Shown: positions 10,474 to 22,000 of the stretch, piece by piece
Layout: each line of letters opens with the position of its first letter
Position numbering within the stretch: position 1 is the first letter of the stretch
Assembly: GCA_023213315.1 (NCBI GenBank)
Contig: JAKCPI010014092.1
Span: 310,001-374,000 of the forward strand
DNA: 64,000 nucleotides
Source: Euborellia annulipes
Lineage: Eukaryota; Arthropoda; Insecta; Dermaptera; Anisolabididae
Reading direction: 5' to 3'
Made by a program: the position numbers and the translations under genes
Notes under the pieces: model-generated
Seen by the model: only the letters and a program-made list of their open reading frames with translations
The model's database searches: none
Told to the model about the DNA's origin: nothing

Positions 10474-12300
10474 AACAAAGAATTATAAAATTATTTAGTA
10501 ATAAATTAATAATAACCTAAATTAGTTGCTTAATGAACGAATCGGTATTGAGAAAATTCTTCTTTTTTTTCAAGTTTTTAATTCTAAAAATATTTTTAAA
10601 TAAATAAAATTATTGCAGACCACGTCCAGTCTTATTTTTGTTTGGATGAAAAAAAAATCAGGGAGAGAAATTAATTTGAAACTCGTATAGAGTCGGAGTT
10701 CTATTGATTTGAAAAATACTTTGGTGGTTGACCAATGCAGTAGAAAAAGTAATTAATATATTGAAATATGTAAAGGTATTTGTAACAAAGTGGGAATGTA
10801 ATATTCCATTAAATGTTCATAATTTTAAATATAGGTTACCATCGAACAATTTCAACTTTTCATTATAAATGTACTACGAATATTATACAAAGACATTCCA
10901 CTGTTAATTTATTGTTAAACTGCTAAACAGATGATGAGAAATTAGAGCAATGAGCATTTATTAATCGAACAGCTAAAAAAATGTTTAGTTCCATTCAATT
11001 CAAATTTAATACTTAAAAATCATTTGATTTGTATTTATATTCTGGCAAACAAGTACAGAATGCGCCTTTAAATTACCGAAATTGAGAAAAATTGTCTACT
11101 CTGCGACCAGTCACACCAGATTACCCCTTCCCCGAGAAACACCTCTGGATCCGCCACTGTGATGACCAAACATCCACTACTTCTTTGTGCAGGATTTGAT
11201 TAGCAATTGTAATAAATTGAAAGGAGACTTCGGCAACGTTAAAACTAAAATTAAGGAAACAGGAGACTGTAGAGACAACATGAAGTTTCTTTACAACTTC
11301 ACTTGTGTCTTTCGTCACTTCGCTGAGAGTAATTAATTACTCCTTCCTTAAATCTCCTTCGTGAAGTTTTAACAAATCCCAAAGATCAGCAATGCTCTCT
11401 CGTGCCATCCTTGCCTTTATTCTCAAGCCTGAAACCCATAACAGGTTGCGTAAAATTTGTTCATTCATTTCTTACTAAAAAATTCATTCAGCAGCTAATG
11501 GTTTCGCGCTGAAGATTTTGATGAGCTATCTGCAGCTCTGTATCACTGAGATTCATCCTCACCAATGGCATTATCTTTGAAAATTGACTACCTTGTGTCT
11601 TTAATTATATGTGGGTCTTTGAGACACAATGGGAAAAAAGGTCACAAAAAAACCTCGAACGAAGAGAATTGGAATTAATTTTTCAGCTGAACTTTTAATA
11701 ACCAATCTCAAATCAATATTAAATATGAATTTTGAAATTGAAATTTAAAGAATAAGAGTGCCTAGAAAAATATTTGGACCCACACAATTTAGATAAACAG
11801 GCGCACATTGAAACGATTAGATACAAAAAGGGACATATAAATAAATGACATGAAAGTGATATATATTCTTGAAAAACGACTAAATGTTAATATAAAAAAA
11901 CTGAAATTACTTAATAAATTTATTGAACTTTTTAAATTTCATTTCAGATGGACATCGAGAGAGAGAGAGAGAGAGAAATATCCAAGAATTTGTTTATCAA
12001 AATTAGCAACCACGGAAGAGCTATGAATTTCGAGAAATATAATTGGGTTGGCTAACTTTGTTAGTTATTGTTATCCTCTGGAGTGTCTGAGATGGATTTG
12101 ACAAGTTGAACTTGAATCAGTTTCCTTCGTTCTTAATCAAAAAAAGTAAAAACATCTCAAGTTTTACACCAACGGGATTTCGGGATTCTCGTTTCATTAA
12201 TAGTTTAGAAAAATATTTATTTCCAGATGCTAAGCTTAACTGCGTTCTTTTCCATTTAAATATTTTAGACAAAAATTTACAGGATAAGCAAACTCGTTGA
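10474..12300. other. AT-rich intergenic stretch
   Basis: No gene is seen. It contains a partial repeat at about 11000-11157 that is paralleled at 16228-16393, and a short GA microsatellite near 11958-11976. Confidence 0.4.
11000..11157 (+). repeat. Family A-related repeat, 3' end copy
   Basis: Shares with 16228-16393 a long run including AAGTACAGAATGCGCCTTTA and AATTACCGAAATT, the CACACCAGATTACC end, and then GAGAAACACCTCTGGATCCG. Because the shared sequence continues past the family A end, the two may be copies of one composite element. Confidence 0.6.
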
Positions 12301-13051
12301 TCTCTATATAGTAAAAGAGAAGTCACTTACTTACTCACTTACTAAGTTATGACAAAGATGTAACACCTATAAAGCTGAAATTTCGATGTAGATTACGTTT
12401 ATTACGTAGACGTCATTTAAGAAGCGATTTTTCGAAATTCCGATTTTAAGGGCCCCAAATCACTATTTTTGTGTAAAATTTTGAATAGGGTTGGCGAATT
12501 TTGTTAGTAATTACTATTTCTTTAATAACTTTTAAAGGAATTTAGATATCATTTTGGTTTCTCCTTAAATGAATATTATGCAACCTTGCGCCCCCATCCC
12601 CCCAAATATTGAATTCTTCAATTTCCTTAACTATCAACATGATTTTTTGGATTTAAAATTCTAAAAAAATATTTTTCAAAGGGTCGTCCACATATAAAGT
12701 AACGCGTTAGGGGGGGAGGGGTCTGGCCAAAACGTTACAAATTGTGACATTAAGGACCCGGGGTTTTCTCTAAGTGTGACATAACAATTCAAAGTATTTA
12801 TAAAATTTTTTGAAAAATAAAAGGTCGAATGATTTATACAACTGGGGAAATTGAAGTGATTATTATTTAAGTTATGAGGGAAAATTAACTAAAAAAAAGG
12901 TAAAATGATATGAATTTTGTATAAGAAATTTTATTCGGGGGGGGGGGGATGTTGTGGAATAATAATTTTAGGGGGGTTTGTTTGTATGTGACTGTGACAT
13001 GGGGGGGGAGGGTCAAGGTGTTGAAGATGATTATTTAAAGGTTGACTTAAA

Positions 13052-13145
13052 ATAAACTATGTTATTTTTCAAAATTTTAATCTCATATTTGGATATTTTA
13101 TACACAATAAAGAATCCTAAATAAATACAAAATTTCATGGAAAAC
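13052..13145 (+). repeat. Family B repeat, copy 2
   Basis: Closely matches 53687-53780 and the reverse complement of 877-970, including TATTTTATACACAATA. Confidence 0.5.
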
Positions 13146-13181
13146 TTTTTTGAAATGTGTAAAAAGTTCCAAAGGGGACCC

Positions 13182-14399
13182 CAGGGCGCAGACAGACTTG
13201 ACGGGCCCCGGGGCTACTTAATAATACGGGCCCTCCCCACCTTAAAATTTTTTTTAGTTCTAAAAGGCTTCATGCCAACAATTTTTCACAATTTTTGAAA
13301 CAGTTATAAATAGCTTATAATGTTTATTTAAATAAAAAAAGTTAGTTGAAAATTTGTCAAAATCCCCTAAACATAGAGTTACCATAATTTATTGCGGCTA
13401 GACGGACAGAGGACTTCCGGGTGGTCTGGGGGTAAGAAAAAATTTTTGAAAATTAGGCACTGAAATCTGCCTAAAAACGCAGATTTTTTAACAGGTTTTT
13501 AGCTATCCTGAGACGTGAAATATATTATCAAACTTAGCTTGATTTATAGCATTTTAAATTTAAAAAAATAATTTGAAGATGGTGGATTCAGTCCAAATTA
13601 ATACAATTAAATAAAAGAAACCTGTTTTTTTCTTTCTTGGACAGGTAGTATGTCGTTTTTTGGTATAATTATTAAAAATCGATTAATTTTCAATAATATT
13701 TATTTTTGGTTTACAGGTGCGCTAACATGTTTCGGCCACCATGAGAGCCATCATCAGAACCAATAATTCATAACAAAAGGTCTTGAGGTGTAGTTTATAT
13801 GTTTTAACAATTAGTTCTACATTTTTTTATGATTAGCAAACCTAATTTCTGCACTTCAGGTATGTTCTGAGCATGGCTCTCATGGTGGCCGAAACATGTT
13901 AGCGCACCTGTAAACCAAAATAAATATTATTGAAAATTAATCGATTTTTAATAATTATACCAAAAAACGACCTACTACCTGTTTTGTCCAAGAAAGAAAA
14001 CACAAGTTTCTTTTATTTAAAAAAAATAAGTATTATGGGGCACCTAAGGTGCAAGTTTTTATAAAATTACTCTCCCCGCCTTGAGGGATGCAAAATTGTC
14101 AATTAAAGATACCAAGTCAGCTGTCCTCGTGAATTCTATTTCCACAGCTAAAACACCTAAACTCGATAATCTGTTCGGACACATAGTAGATTAAGAAAAT
14201 GATTTTTGTTTATTATATTTATTACTTTTACTGATTTTGAGCTTAAAGGGCCAGGGTCCCTCAGGAAAAAAATTTCAAGAAAATGATTTTTTTTTTTAAT
14301 TTTAGCCATGAAAATTATTTTTTTATTAGAATTTTAAGGTTGGAGCACAAAGGGTCTGGGGATATAGCCCCCCTGCCCCCCCCCCTGTCTGCGGCCCTG
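13182..14399. mobile_element. hAT-like MITE with a nested insertion
   Basis: Terminal inverted repeats CAGGGCGCAGACAG and CTGTCTGCGGCCCTG match those of the uninterrupted copy at 56811-57327. Shared internal text includes GGGGCTACTTA, TTTAGCTATCCTGAG and TTTCAAGAAAATGATTTTTT. The copy is longer because of the inverted-repeat element at 13608-14019 and other extra sequence. Confidence 0.65.
13608..14019. mobile_element. Inverted-repeat element with hammerhead-like core
   Basis: Arms of about 150 bp (13608-13760 and 13870-14019) are near-exact reverse complements around a spacer of about 100 bp. The left arm, read on the minus strand, has CTGATGA (13757-13751), a short helix-II candidate and GAAAC (13733-13729). 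The right arm has the parallel sequence on the plus strand with CTGAGCA in place of CTGATGA. No good cleavage triplet follows directly, so both copies look degenerate. The layout matches the elements at 22971-23274 and 55144-55648. Confidence 0.6.
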
Positions 14400-14734
14400 C
14401 CTCAAAGGCTAGTTACACCTTACACCGATTTCGGAGAAAGAAAACAGCAAAAGTTTTTATGAACCGCCTTTTATTCTATTTGTGCAAATATTCTTATTCT
14501 AATTATGTCGTCTTTTGTGTAAACTTTAATAGATTCTTAAATATTTAGCCCCGTTCTGAGAACTCCAAAACGCACAAGAGTCCATGTAGCAAAAGTAAAT
14601 TTAATAACTAACCGTACGGTGGCGCCATCCTGGTGTTGATTCGGATGAACTAATTAATTCTATGATGAACTGTTAATTCTAAATTCTATTTTAATATCAT
14701 TGTATTTTTATAATAAACTGAGTCGCAAAGCCTA

Positions 14735-14965
14735 CTTTCGGTCATTTTGGGATTGAAATCTCATGAAGACCACTTTACTCGTGTACTTCATAGGAAAGAT
14801 AGGAGAAATGGTTGCCATGGTAACAAAATATAAATATTTTTCTGTTTATAAATTTTACATCTTGAATTCAAATGTACCGTAATGACACAAAAAATCTTCA
14901 AGCACAGAACACATCTTTCGGTTACCGAAGGTAAGAATGTGCTGTGCTAGCAGTCACACCAGATA
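14735..14965 (+). repeat. Family A repeat copy
   Basis: Contains GACCACTTTACTC, CTTCATAGGAAAGATAGGAG, GGTTGCCATGGTAACA and the 3' hairpin region ending CAGTCACACCAGAT. Confidence 0.65.
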
Positions 14966-15239
14966 TTTATATATTTATAGATGGTCCAGATAAAAAAATA
15001 ATATTAATTTTACTTACTTTTAAATAATCAGAGATGAAATGAAGGGAGGATTTCTAGATGCACACAAACACTAATACGATGTTAACACTACACTATCTCA
15101 AAGACAACTAATAAACGACATGTGAACAGGATCAAATACCGCTTGTTGAGTGACGTAACAATTTTCTCTGCTTCTGATTGGTCAAAGCCTTTCTTGTTGT
15201 TAGTTTAAACAGCCAGGGATCCCGCCAATATTATTCGTT

Positions 15240-15725
15240 AATAAATATATTTTAATCTAATTAAAAGATATAAGTATGTGTGTATTAAAAGAAAAAAAAT
15301 AATAAAATTTAATAAAGTTTCAAATCAAAAATATATAATTCATAATTTGAAAGAATATAAAAAAAAACTATTTATTATGGCAATTAAAAAAAATCTATTT
15401 TTATATTCCAAAAAAAAAAAAAAATTTAAAAAAATTTTTAAAAAAAAAAAAATAAAAAAAATGTGGGTATGGCTGTCCTACCTCTTTCTTTCCCTTTGGG
15501 GGTGGGTCACACCAGATTTTTTAATTTATATTCTACTAATATTTATTTTAATATTTTATTATTTTGTGAAATATAAAAATAGATTTTCATTAATTGCCAT
15601 ATTAAATATATTCTTTCAAAATATGAATTATATATTTTTGATTTGAAACTTTATTAAATTTTATTATTTTTTTTCTTTTAATACACTCATACTTATATCT
15701 TTTAATTAGATTAAAATTAAAAACT
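15240..15725. repeat. AT-rich foldback, about 165-bp arms
   Basis: The left arm (about 15240-15400) and right arm (about 15555-15725) are near-perfect reverse complements; TTTCAAATCAAAAATATATA pairs with TATATATTTTTGATTTGAAA. The centre contains GTCACACCAGATTTTT, the 3' end of family A. The open frame across the left part is an AT-rich artefact. Confidence 0.7.
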
Positions 15726-16227
15726 GCAATCCCGAGAAGGTCCTCTTTATGCATAAAAAATTTCATTTCAAAATTCCAACGGGAAGTTGCCTAAATAGAG
15801 CGTGACAGATAGACGGACAGACAGACAGGGCGGACATTAGTGAATTATATATATAGATTCTTTTCATTTGTATATTCCACTATTGTAAACAAATCCTTAA
15901 GTAGGCACTGAATTGAAATGGAATAATAATAATTTTCTTCTCATAAATAAGAAGAAAAGGCGAAAGTCCGCCACAGGCGGGCCCGAGCTAGCTGGCGGGG
16001 GGGGGGGCGAAGCCCCCTGTCTAGACCTGAAGCTTTTCATTATTAAGAAAAGGAGAGGGTCCGCCGCGGGAGGGCCCATGGGGGGGCGAAGCCTTCGGCT
16101 GGCGCCGCGACTAGTTTTCATATATTCTTAATCAAATCAAGGGGGGGGGGTAAAGGGGGTAATTACTCCCCCAGGAGATTTAAAAAAAATACTTTTTTTC
16201 CGAAAAGAAAATTTTTTTGAATGTAAA

Positions 16228-16393
16228 ATTTTAAAAATTAATACTTAAAAATTTGAATTGTATTTATATTCTGGCTAACAAGTACAGAATGCGCCTTTAA
16301 ATTACCGAAATTAAGAAAAAATAGTGTGCTGTGCGACGAGTCACACCAGATTACCCCCCCCCCACCCCGAGAAACACCTCTGGATCCGCCCTT
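16228..16393 (+). repeat. Family A-related repeat, second copy
   Basis: Near-duplicate of 11000-11157, ending in the same CACACCAGATTACCCC and GAGAAACACCTCTGGATCCG. Confidence 0.6.
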
Positions 16394-17050
16394 GAATCAA
16401 ATACATATACCATATGTATACTAAGTTTGCTGCTCATATTTTTATGATATTTCTAAGTCCATCGAAAACATTTAGAGATATCTGAAATTTTTTGTTATTT
16501 TAAATTTAGGCGGTATTTGCAAAGAAAAATATTTGTGATAAAATAAAATTTAAACTTATAATAAAATAAATAATTGCAATTTTGAGATTTTTTCTATTTT
16601 AAATAGATGTATGATAAATATTTATTTAAAAAATAGCGAAAAGTGAAAGGCTTGTGCGGTAGAAAGAGAGAGTCATTTGACTCACGTAGTCAGACATTTT
16701 CAATGATTTTGGCAACTTGATGTTTTTGTTTAGAGTTAACTGAAACATTTGGGTAATTTTATTTTTATTATTGATTTATTCCTAAATATTCATTTTTATT
16801 TTAATATTGCTCTATTTACAAAATTTGTTCCAAACTTCGTTTTTTTCACCATTTTGATTTTTTTACTATATTAGTTTTAATATTATTTAATTTTTATTTA
16901 TTCAAATATAAATAAAAATATTTTTATAATCACTAATCTTTTTTTTTTAGGCTAGGTGGATATGTTAATATCTTTTTATCATACCAAAAAATTAAAAACA
17001 CAAAATGCTTTGCAATTAATCTTCTTGGATTCCTTTTTTTAAATAATTCC
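16394..17050 (+). promoter_or_regulatory. Upstream region of the cos gene
   Basis: It lies between the last repeat and the kinesin start codon. A TTTTTTTTTAG at about 16941-16951 could be the acceptor of a 5'-UTR exon containing the start codon. I cannot identify a TATA box or initiator with confidence. Confidence 0.3.
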
Positions 17051-18956
17051 ATGGAGTACCCCGTTCAAGTTGCAGTTAGGGTGAGTTTTGTATTTATAAT
17101 TAATTGAACTCAATTTATTACCGAATTTTTTACTTTTTCAATCAATAAATATTTTAGAGACTTTTAAATATTATACCATTGGTCTATTATTTTATTGTAT
17201 ATAAATATTATCCATATGAATACAATAAAAAATTCCAGTGAAAAATTATTAAAAAAATAGTAAATATATCAGAGGCTTAACTTTTCATCACTCACGAAAA
17301 GAACCCCTTTTATTATATCTTAGATTAAACTAAATTGCCCAAACATGATAATACTAAAGAAAAACATTCCTTTCAAATTTCACCTGTCATTGACAAGTGT
17401 TCAAGATCTTTTTTCATTAATGGTCATCTCAATGGCTAAAATATATCTTAATTTTTATTTTCTCTTTTTTATAATAGCTATCTTACTAGATATAAATCTC
17501 TCTAGAGTTCCTTTTATTTTATTTTATTTTTTTTAATTATATATATATATATTTTTTTTTTAAGGTTCGACCCCTACCAAGAGACAAAGTACATCATCCG
17601 ACAATTCCATTTGAAATAAATTCATATACAAATCAAATCATTATAGCAAATCATAAATGTTTTAATTTTAATTATGCTCTACCTTTTAATTGTTCTCAAA
17701 ATCAACTCTTCGATGTTACCATCTATCACTTGATAAATAACGTCTTGGAAGGTAAACATTTTAATTACAAAATTTTCTCAATTCTTCTCTCCCTCCTAGC
17801 ATCTCTTTTTTGCCAGTATATGATTTGTGTTGTTTTTTTAAAGTCTTAATGAATCTTAGGCCATTTAGACCTCGTTTCTATTTTTCTAAATTATTTAGTA
17901 GCCAATATAATTTTGAAAAATTTCTAGGGAAAAAGTTTAAAAACTTCTATAAATAAAACATTCGTTCACTTGGCTCGTTATTCTACTTACTTGTTTTAAT
18001 TAAAAAAATATTTTGTCAGCATTATTTGAAGAACTTCACATTATAAAATTGTTAAAACATTTTCATTGTTTCTCATTGCTGTCGAAATATGACTATTATT
18101 AAATTGAATTATTTTCATATTCTTTTCTTCTCCGTAACTTAATATTGAAAAATAAAATTATATAAATTTCATAATTTCATTTATATAATATTTTTATTTT
18201 ATTTTTCAATCTAGGACAAGATGTTTCAATAATAATGTATGGACAATCTAATTCTGGCAAATCTTACACACTTCTTGGTCCAGGACTTCATTGTGCTTTC
18301 AGCGAAACGGAATATGGCATCATTCCTAGGGCTACTAGATTAATTTTCAACAGATTATTGGTATCTATTTTTATGCATACTAATAACTTTAATATCCTAA
18401 ATTGATTATGTAAGACCAAACCCTATAGATACAAAATTTCTTTTAAAAATACTCTTAATAACTATTATCTTGCTTTTTGAATGTTGTTTAAATTTACATG
18501 ACCTTTCAAGTGTCAAATCTATTTGTATATATATATATATATTTAAAAGTTGCCCCCCATAATAAGATGCACGACCGCAAGATGTCAATAGATTTTACAT
18601 TTTTTAATTCATTAAAGTAGACAGGCCACCTATTCTCAATAAACCGATTAAAAAAATAATCACATTTTCCCAGCTGCTCTAATATCTTAGACCTAAGATA
18701 TAACTTATAAACTTCAGCAACTGGCTGTATGTGAAGACTAGTTTTCTTGGGTTTAACGGGGCTAACCGTTGGTTGTTAAAATTTACTCGACGTTTCGGTT
18801 TTTCTTTTGGAGCCATTTCCAAGAGTGTGGGATTAGGAGGTAATGGTGGAGGTGGTTTGTTTACACCAGCAGTCTTGCTGATCTCCAGATCTGGTTAGAG
18901 ACATGAGTTTTCTCGGGTTGAGCCACGTTGATTGACGACTTGACTTAGGGGTTTGG

Positions 18957-19016
<60 letters not shown>

Positions 19017-22000
19017 TTCTATAAATTTTTTCATATATACTCTCTCTCTCTATCAAATAAGAACAAAATTTATTTTTATTATTTTAAAATTTTTTATTGT
19101 TAATTTTCTCTGATTATTTTTTCAGCAAGTTCCAATGAAAAAATTCCGAATTACAGTTTCGTTTATCGAATTAACTAATGATGGAATATATGATTTACTA
19201 AATACAAGTTATTATAAAAATGAAATATATGTTAATTTTAATGAACAGGTAAGACATTTCTTTTTCATTTATTTTATTTAAATATAAAATTTACTACATT
19301 GAATTGAAGAACACAAAAAATAAATTTAGATTGAGAACAGAAAACTGGGACAGGTCTCTTTATTAATCTTTTTGTTAATTAAATAACCCGGGGTGGTTAT
19401 CTTCTTTACTTTCTTTATGCTAATATTTTAAATAACAATATTTGCCATTATTATACTTAGAATTATTTTCAAAAATTGTGTTGAATTCTTCCCAATTTTT
19501 ATAATATTTATTAATGCATTTCATTGAGTTAATAAGTTTTTTTTAAGCTGTTTTTTAATTCAGTGGTATTCCAATCCGGGGATTGGGCAGCGATTTTTTA
19601 TGAAGGATGCCCCCCTCCCCCCCCTGTCGTATTTCAAGCACCATGATCCTCCACTATTCATTTACTCACATATAATGAAACAGGCAATTGGACCATCAAA
19701 CCTCCTCTTTATTATGTATGTAAACAAATCTCTTGTTTTAAATATCTTTAAATGTTGGTTCTTAGAGTCTTATTTAATGATTATTTTGATAATACTTTGT
19801 GCAATATTTTTAATTTTGGTGATCTAATACATTTCTATTTGATGGGGCGGGAAGAATTTGAATCAGGGGGGGGGGAAAATTTTTTTTAGAAAATTAAAAT
19901 AATTTAATATGTTCAAATAGTATAAAACAAAAACAAACACTATAAAACTTAAAATTTTAAATAAAATCACAATTTTAATAAAATTAAAATTTTAAAAATT
20001 TGCCAGTGATTTTATCAAAAATTTTTGGAAAAATTGGAAAAAAATGAATTTCTTGCTCCTTTAATTTTTTTAATTTAGAAGATTTTATTTTTCAAAAGTA
20101 AAAATATATCATTTTTAAAAATAAATGAAATAAAAGAAGAAATTTGTCCCCCTCTCCCCCCCCCTGTAGGATGAGGGGGGAGGCCCCCCCCCCCCCAGTT
20201 GAGATTCTGATTATTAAAACATATAATTATTTATTATTGTATTAGTGTAGCTATGATCTTTACAGTATATTATTTTATTTCTAGGGTTCAATATTATTAT
20301 CTGGTGCTGAAGAAATTGAATGTCAAACAATCAGTGAAGTATTTAATTGTTTACATGTTGGGATGTCTAATAAACAAGTAGCTTCAATGAATCATCAATC
20401 TTTCAAATCACATACGATTTTTACTTTGAAAATCGAGCAACATTGGATCTCAGGTAGAGTTTTTTAATTACTCTGCCTATTTATCTGCTGCTAATCATAA
20501 AATGCACTAGTGAGCTAATAACAAGGATTTTTTACACATTGACTTCTGTGTCTATACTAGTACTGTACTGATGTACTTTTTCAGTTTTTTTGATTTTCTC
20601 AAAATTCGCTTTTGATTAAAATTCAAAAATCAATTATTTTTTACATGCTCTTTAAAATGTATATTCTCATTTTGCTCTGAAAATTATTTGAAGCACACCT
20701 TACTCTTGTACTTAATGGAAAAGATAGGAGAAATGCCATGGTAACAGAATATAAATATTTTTCTATGTTTATAAATTTTATATCTTGAATTCTACCGCGG
20801 AAACTAAACATATGTCAAGACAAAAAATCTCTTGTGACAAGCACAGTACAAAACTTTCTCTAACCAAAAGTAAGAGAAAGTTGTGTGCTGTGCGACCAGT
20901 CACACCAGATTTTTCTTCTTAGCGCACTCATCTTATTCCTATAAATAAATAATATCAATCTTTAATATATATATATATATATATATTTTCACACTAATTT
21001 CATTATTTTGTTTTTCAGCATTATTTATATTATATCTTATTTTATTATATTTTTAACTGATGGGTGGACATATTTTAATTTAACTACTCCTCCTTATCCG
21101 ACAAATTTAAAAAGAGATGATAAATAAAATTTCTTCTTTCAGATGGTATGAAACATTACAGATACTCAAAAGCACAATTTACTGACCTCGCTGGATCCGA
21201 ACGACGATATTTAAACACTCACACTGGAGAAATTATCCAAGATCCAGGATTAATAGCTCTGAGTAATGTGGCAACGGCCCTCGCCGATTCATATAATAAC
21301 CCATTTATACCGTATTCTCAATCTCTCCTAACACGATTTTTAAAGGTTAATATCAAAATGATCAATTACACAGATCAACAAAATGTTTTTTTTTGTTTTC
21401 TGTTCTAATGCTGGAATTCTTATTCTAGACACCGAAAAACACTTAAATTTCCATTTTTTGCTTTTTTTTAATACGAAACAGTCCATACAAACATAAAAGA
21501 AATACAAAAAATATTCATTTTTAAACTTGATTTCTTGTTATTATCCATTTATATGCTATTGTTTATCACAAATCGACAAAAACTATCCTAATCGTAATTT
21601 AAAATAAAATCATAAAAAAATATAAAAATCAGTGATTTTTCTCAAAAATTCGAAAAATTGCTCTAGTTTCTACAAAAGCAAACTTTGATCAAAAAAATTA
21701 TTTTCCCTTTATTTTTAGCTTAAAGGAAACGAAAATTTTATATGCAGAAGCCAGACCCAAAAATCGTGTTGACCGGGGTTATTTTTTTTCTTTCCTTATT
21801 ATATTTTTTTAGTGGCCAATATGGCAATACTTTCAATGTCCATAAGTTTCAGTTTTAGCTGTTTCTGTCACTCGATCTCATCCCATGTGTCTGTCTTAAA
21901 ATTTATATTTAAAACATAGTGTAACTAGAGCTCAAAAATTATTACAAAAAGACTTTTCTATATTTATTATTAAATTATATAAATTTTGAATTTATTATAT

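Larger units (their letters stand above)
12301..16114 (+). mobile_element. Putative Helitron with nested insertions
   Basis: The left boundary is A|TCTCTATATAGTAAAAG, followed by a CACTTACTTACTCACTTACT run and GCTGAAATTTCGATGTAG, a style common at Helitron 5' ends. The right boundary has a short hairpin (AGCC TTC GGCT), then about ten bases, then CTAG|T at 16111-16114. A 5' TC, a 3' hairpin plus CTAG, and insertion between A and T are the Helitron hallmarks. The interior has taken a hAT-like element (13182-14399), a ribozyme-bearing inverted repeat nested in that, a family A copy and a foldback (15240-15725). No Rep/helicase frame is seen. The two ends could also belong to different elements. 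Confidence 0.45.

Noticed and set aside
15278..15646. 122-codon Lys/Phe-rich frame
   Set aside because: It runs through an AT-rich foldback and the composition is that of poly-A/T DNA.
18786..18831. Hammerhead-like motif on the minus strand
   Set aside because: GAAACGTC is present but the CTGATGA box is not, and there is no inverted partner. Kept only as a weak repeat.
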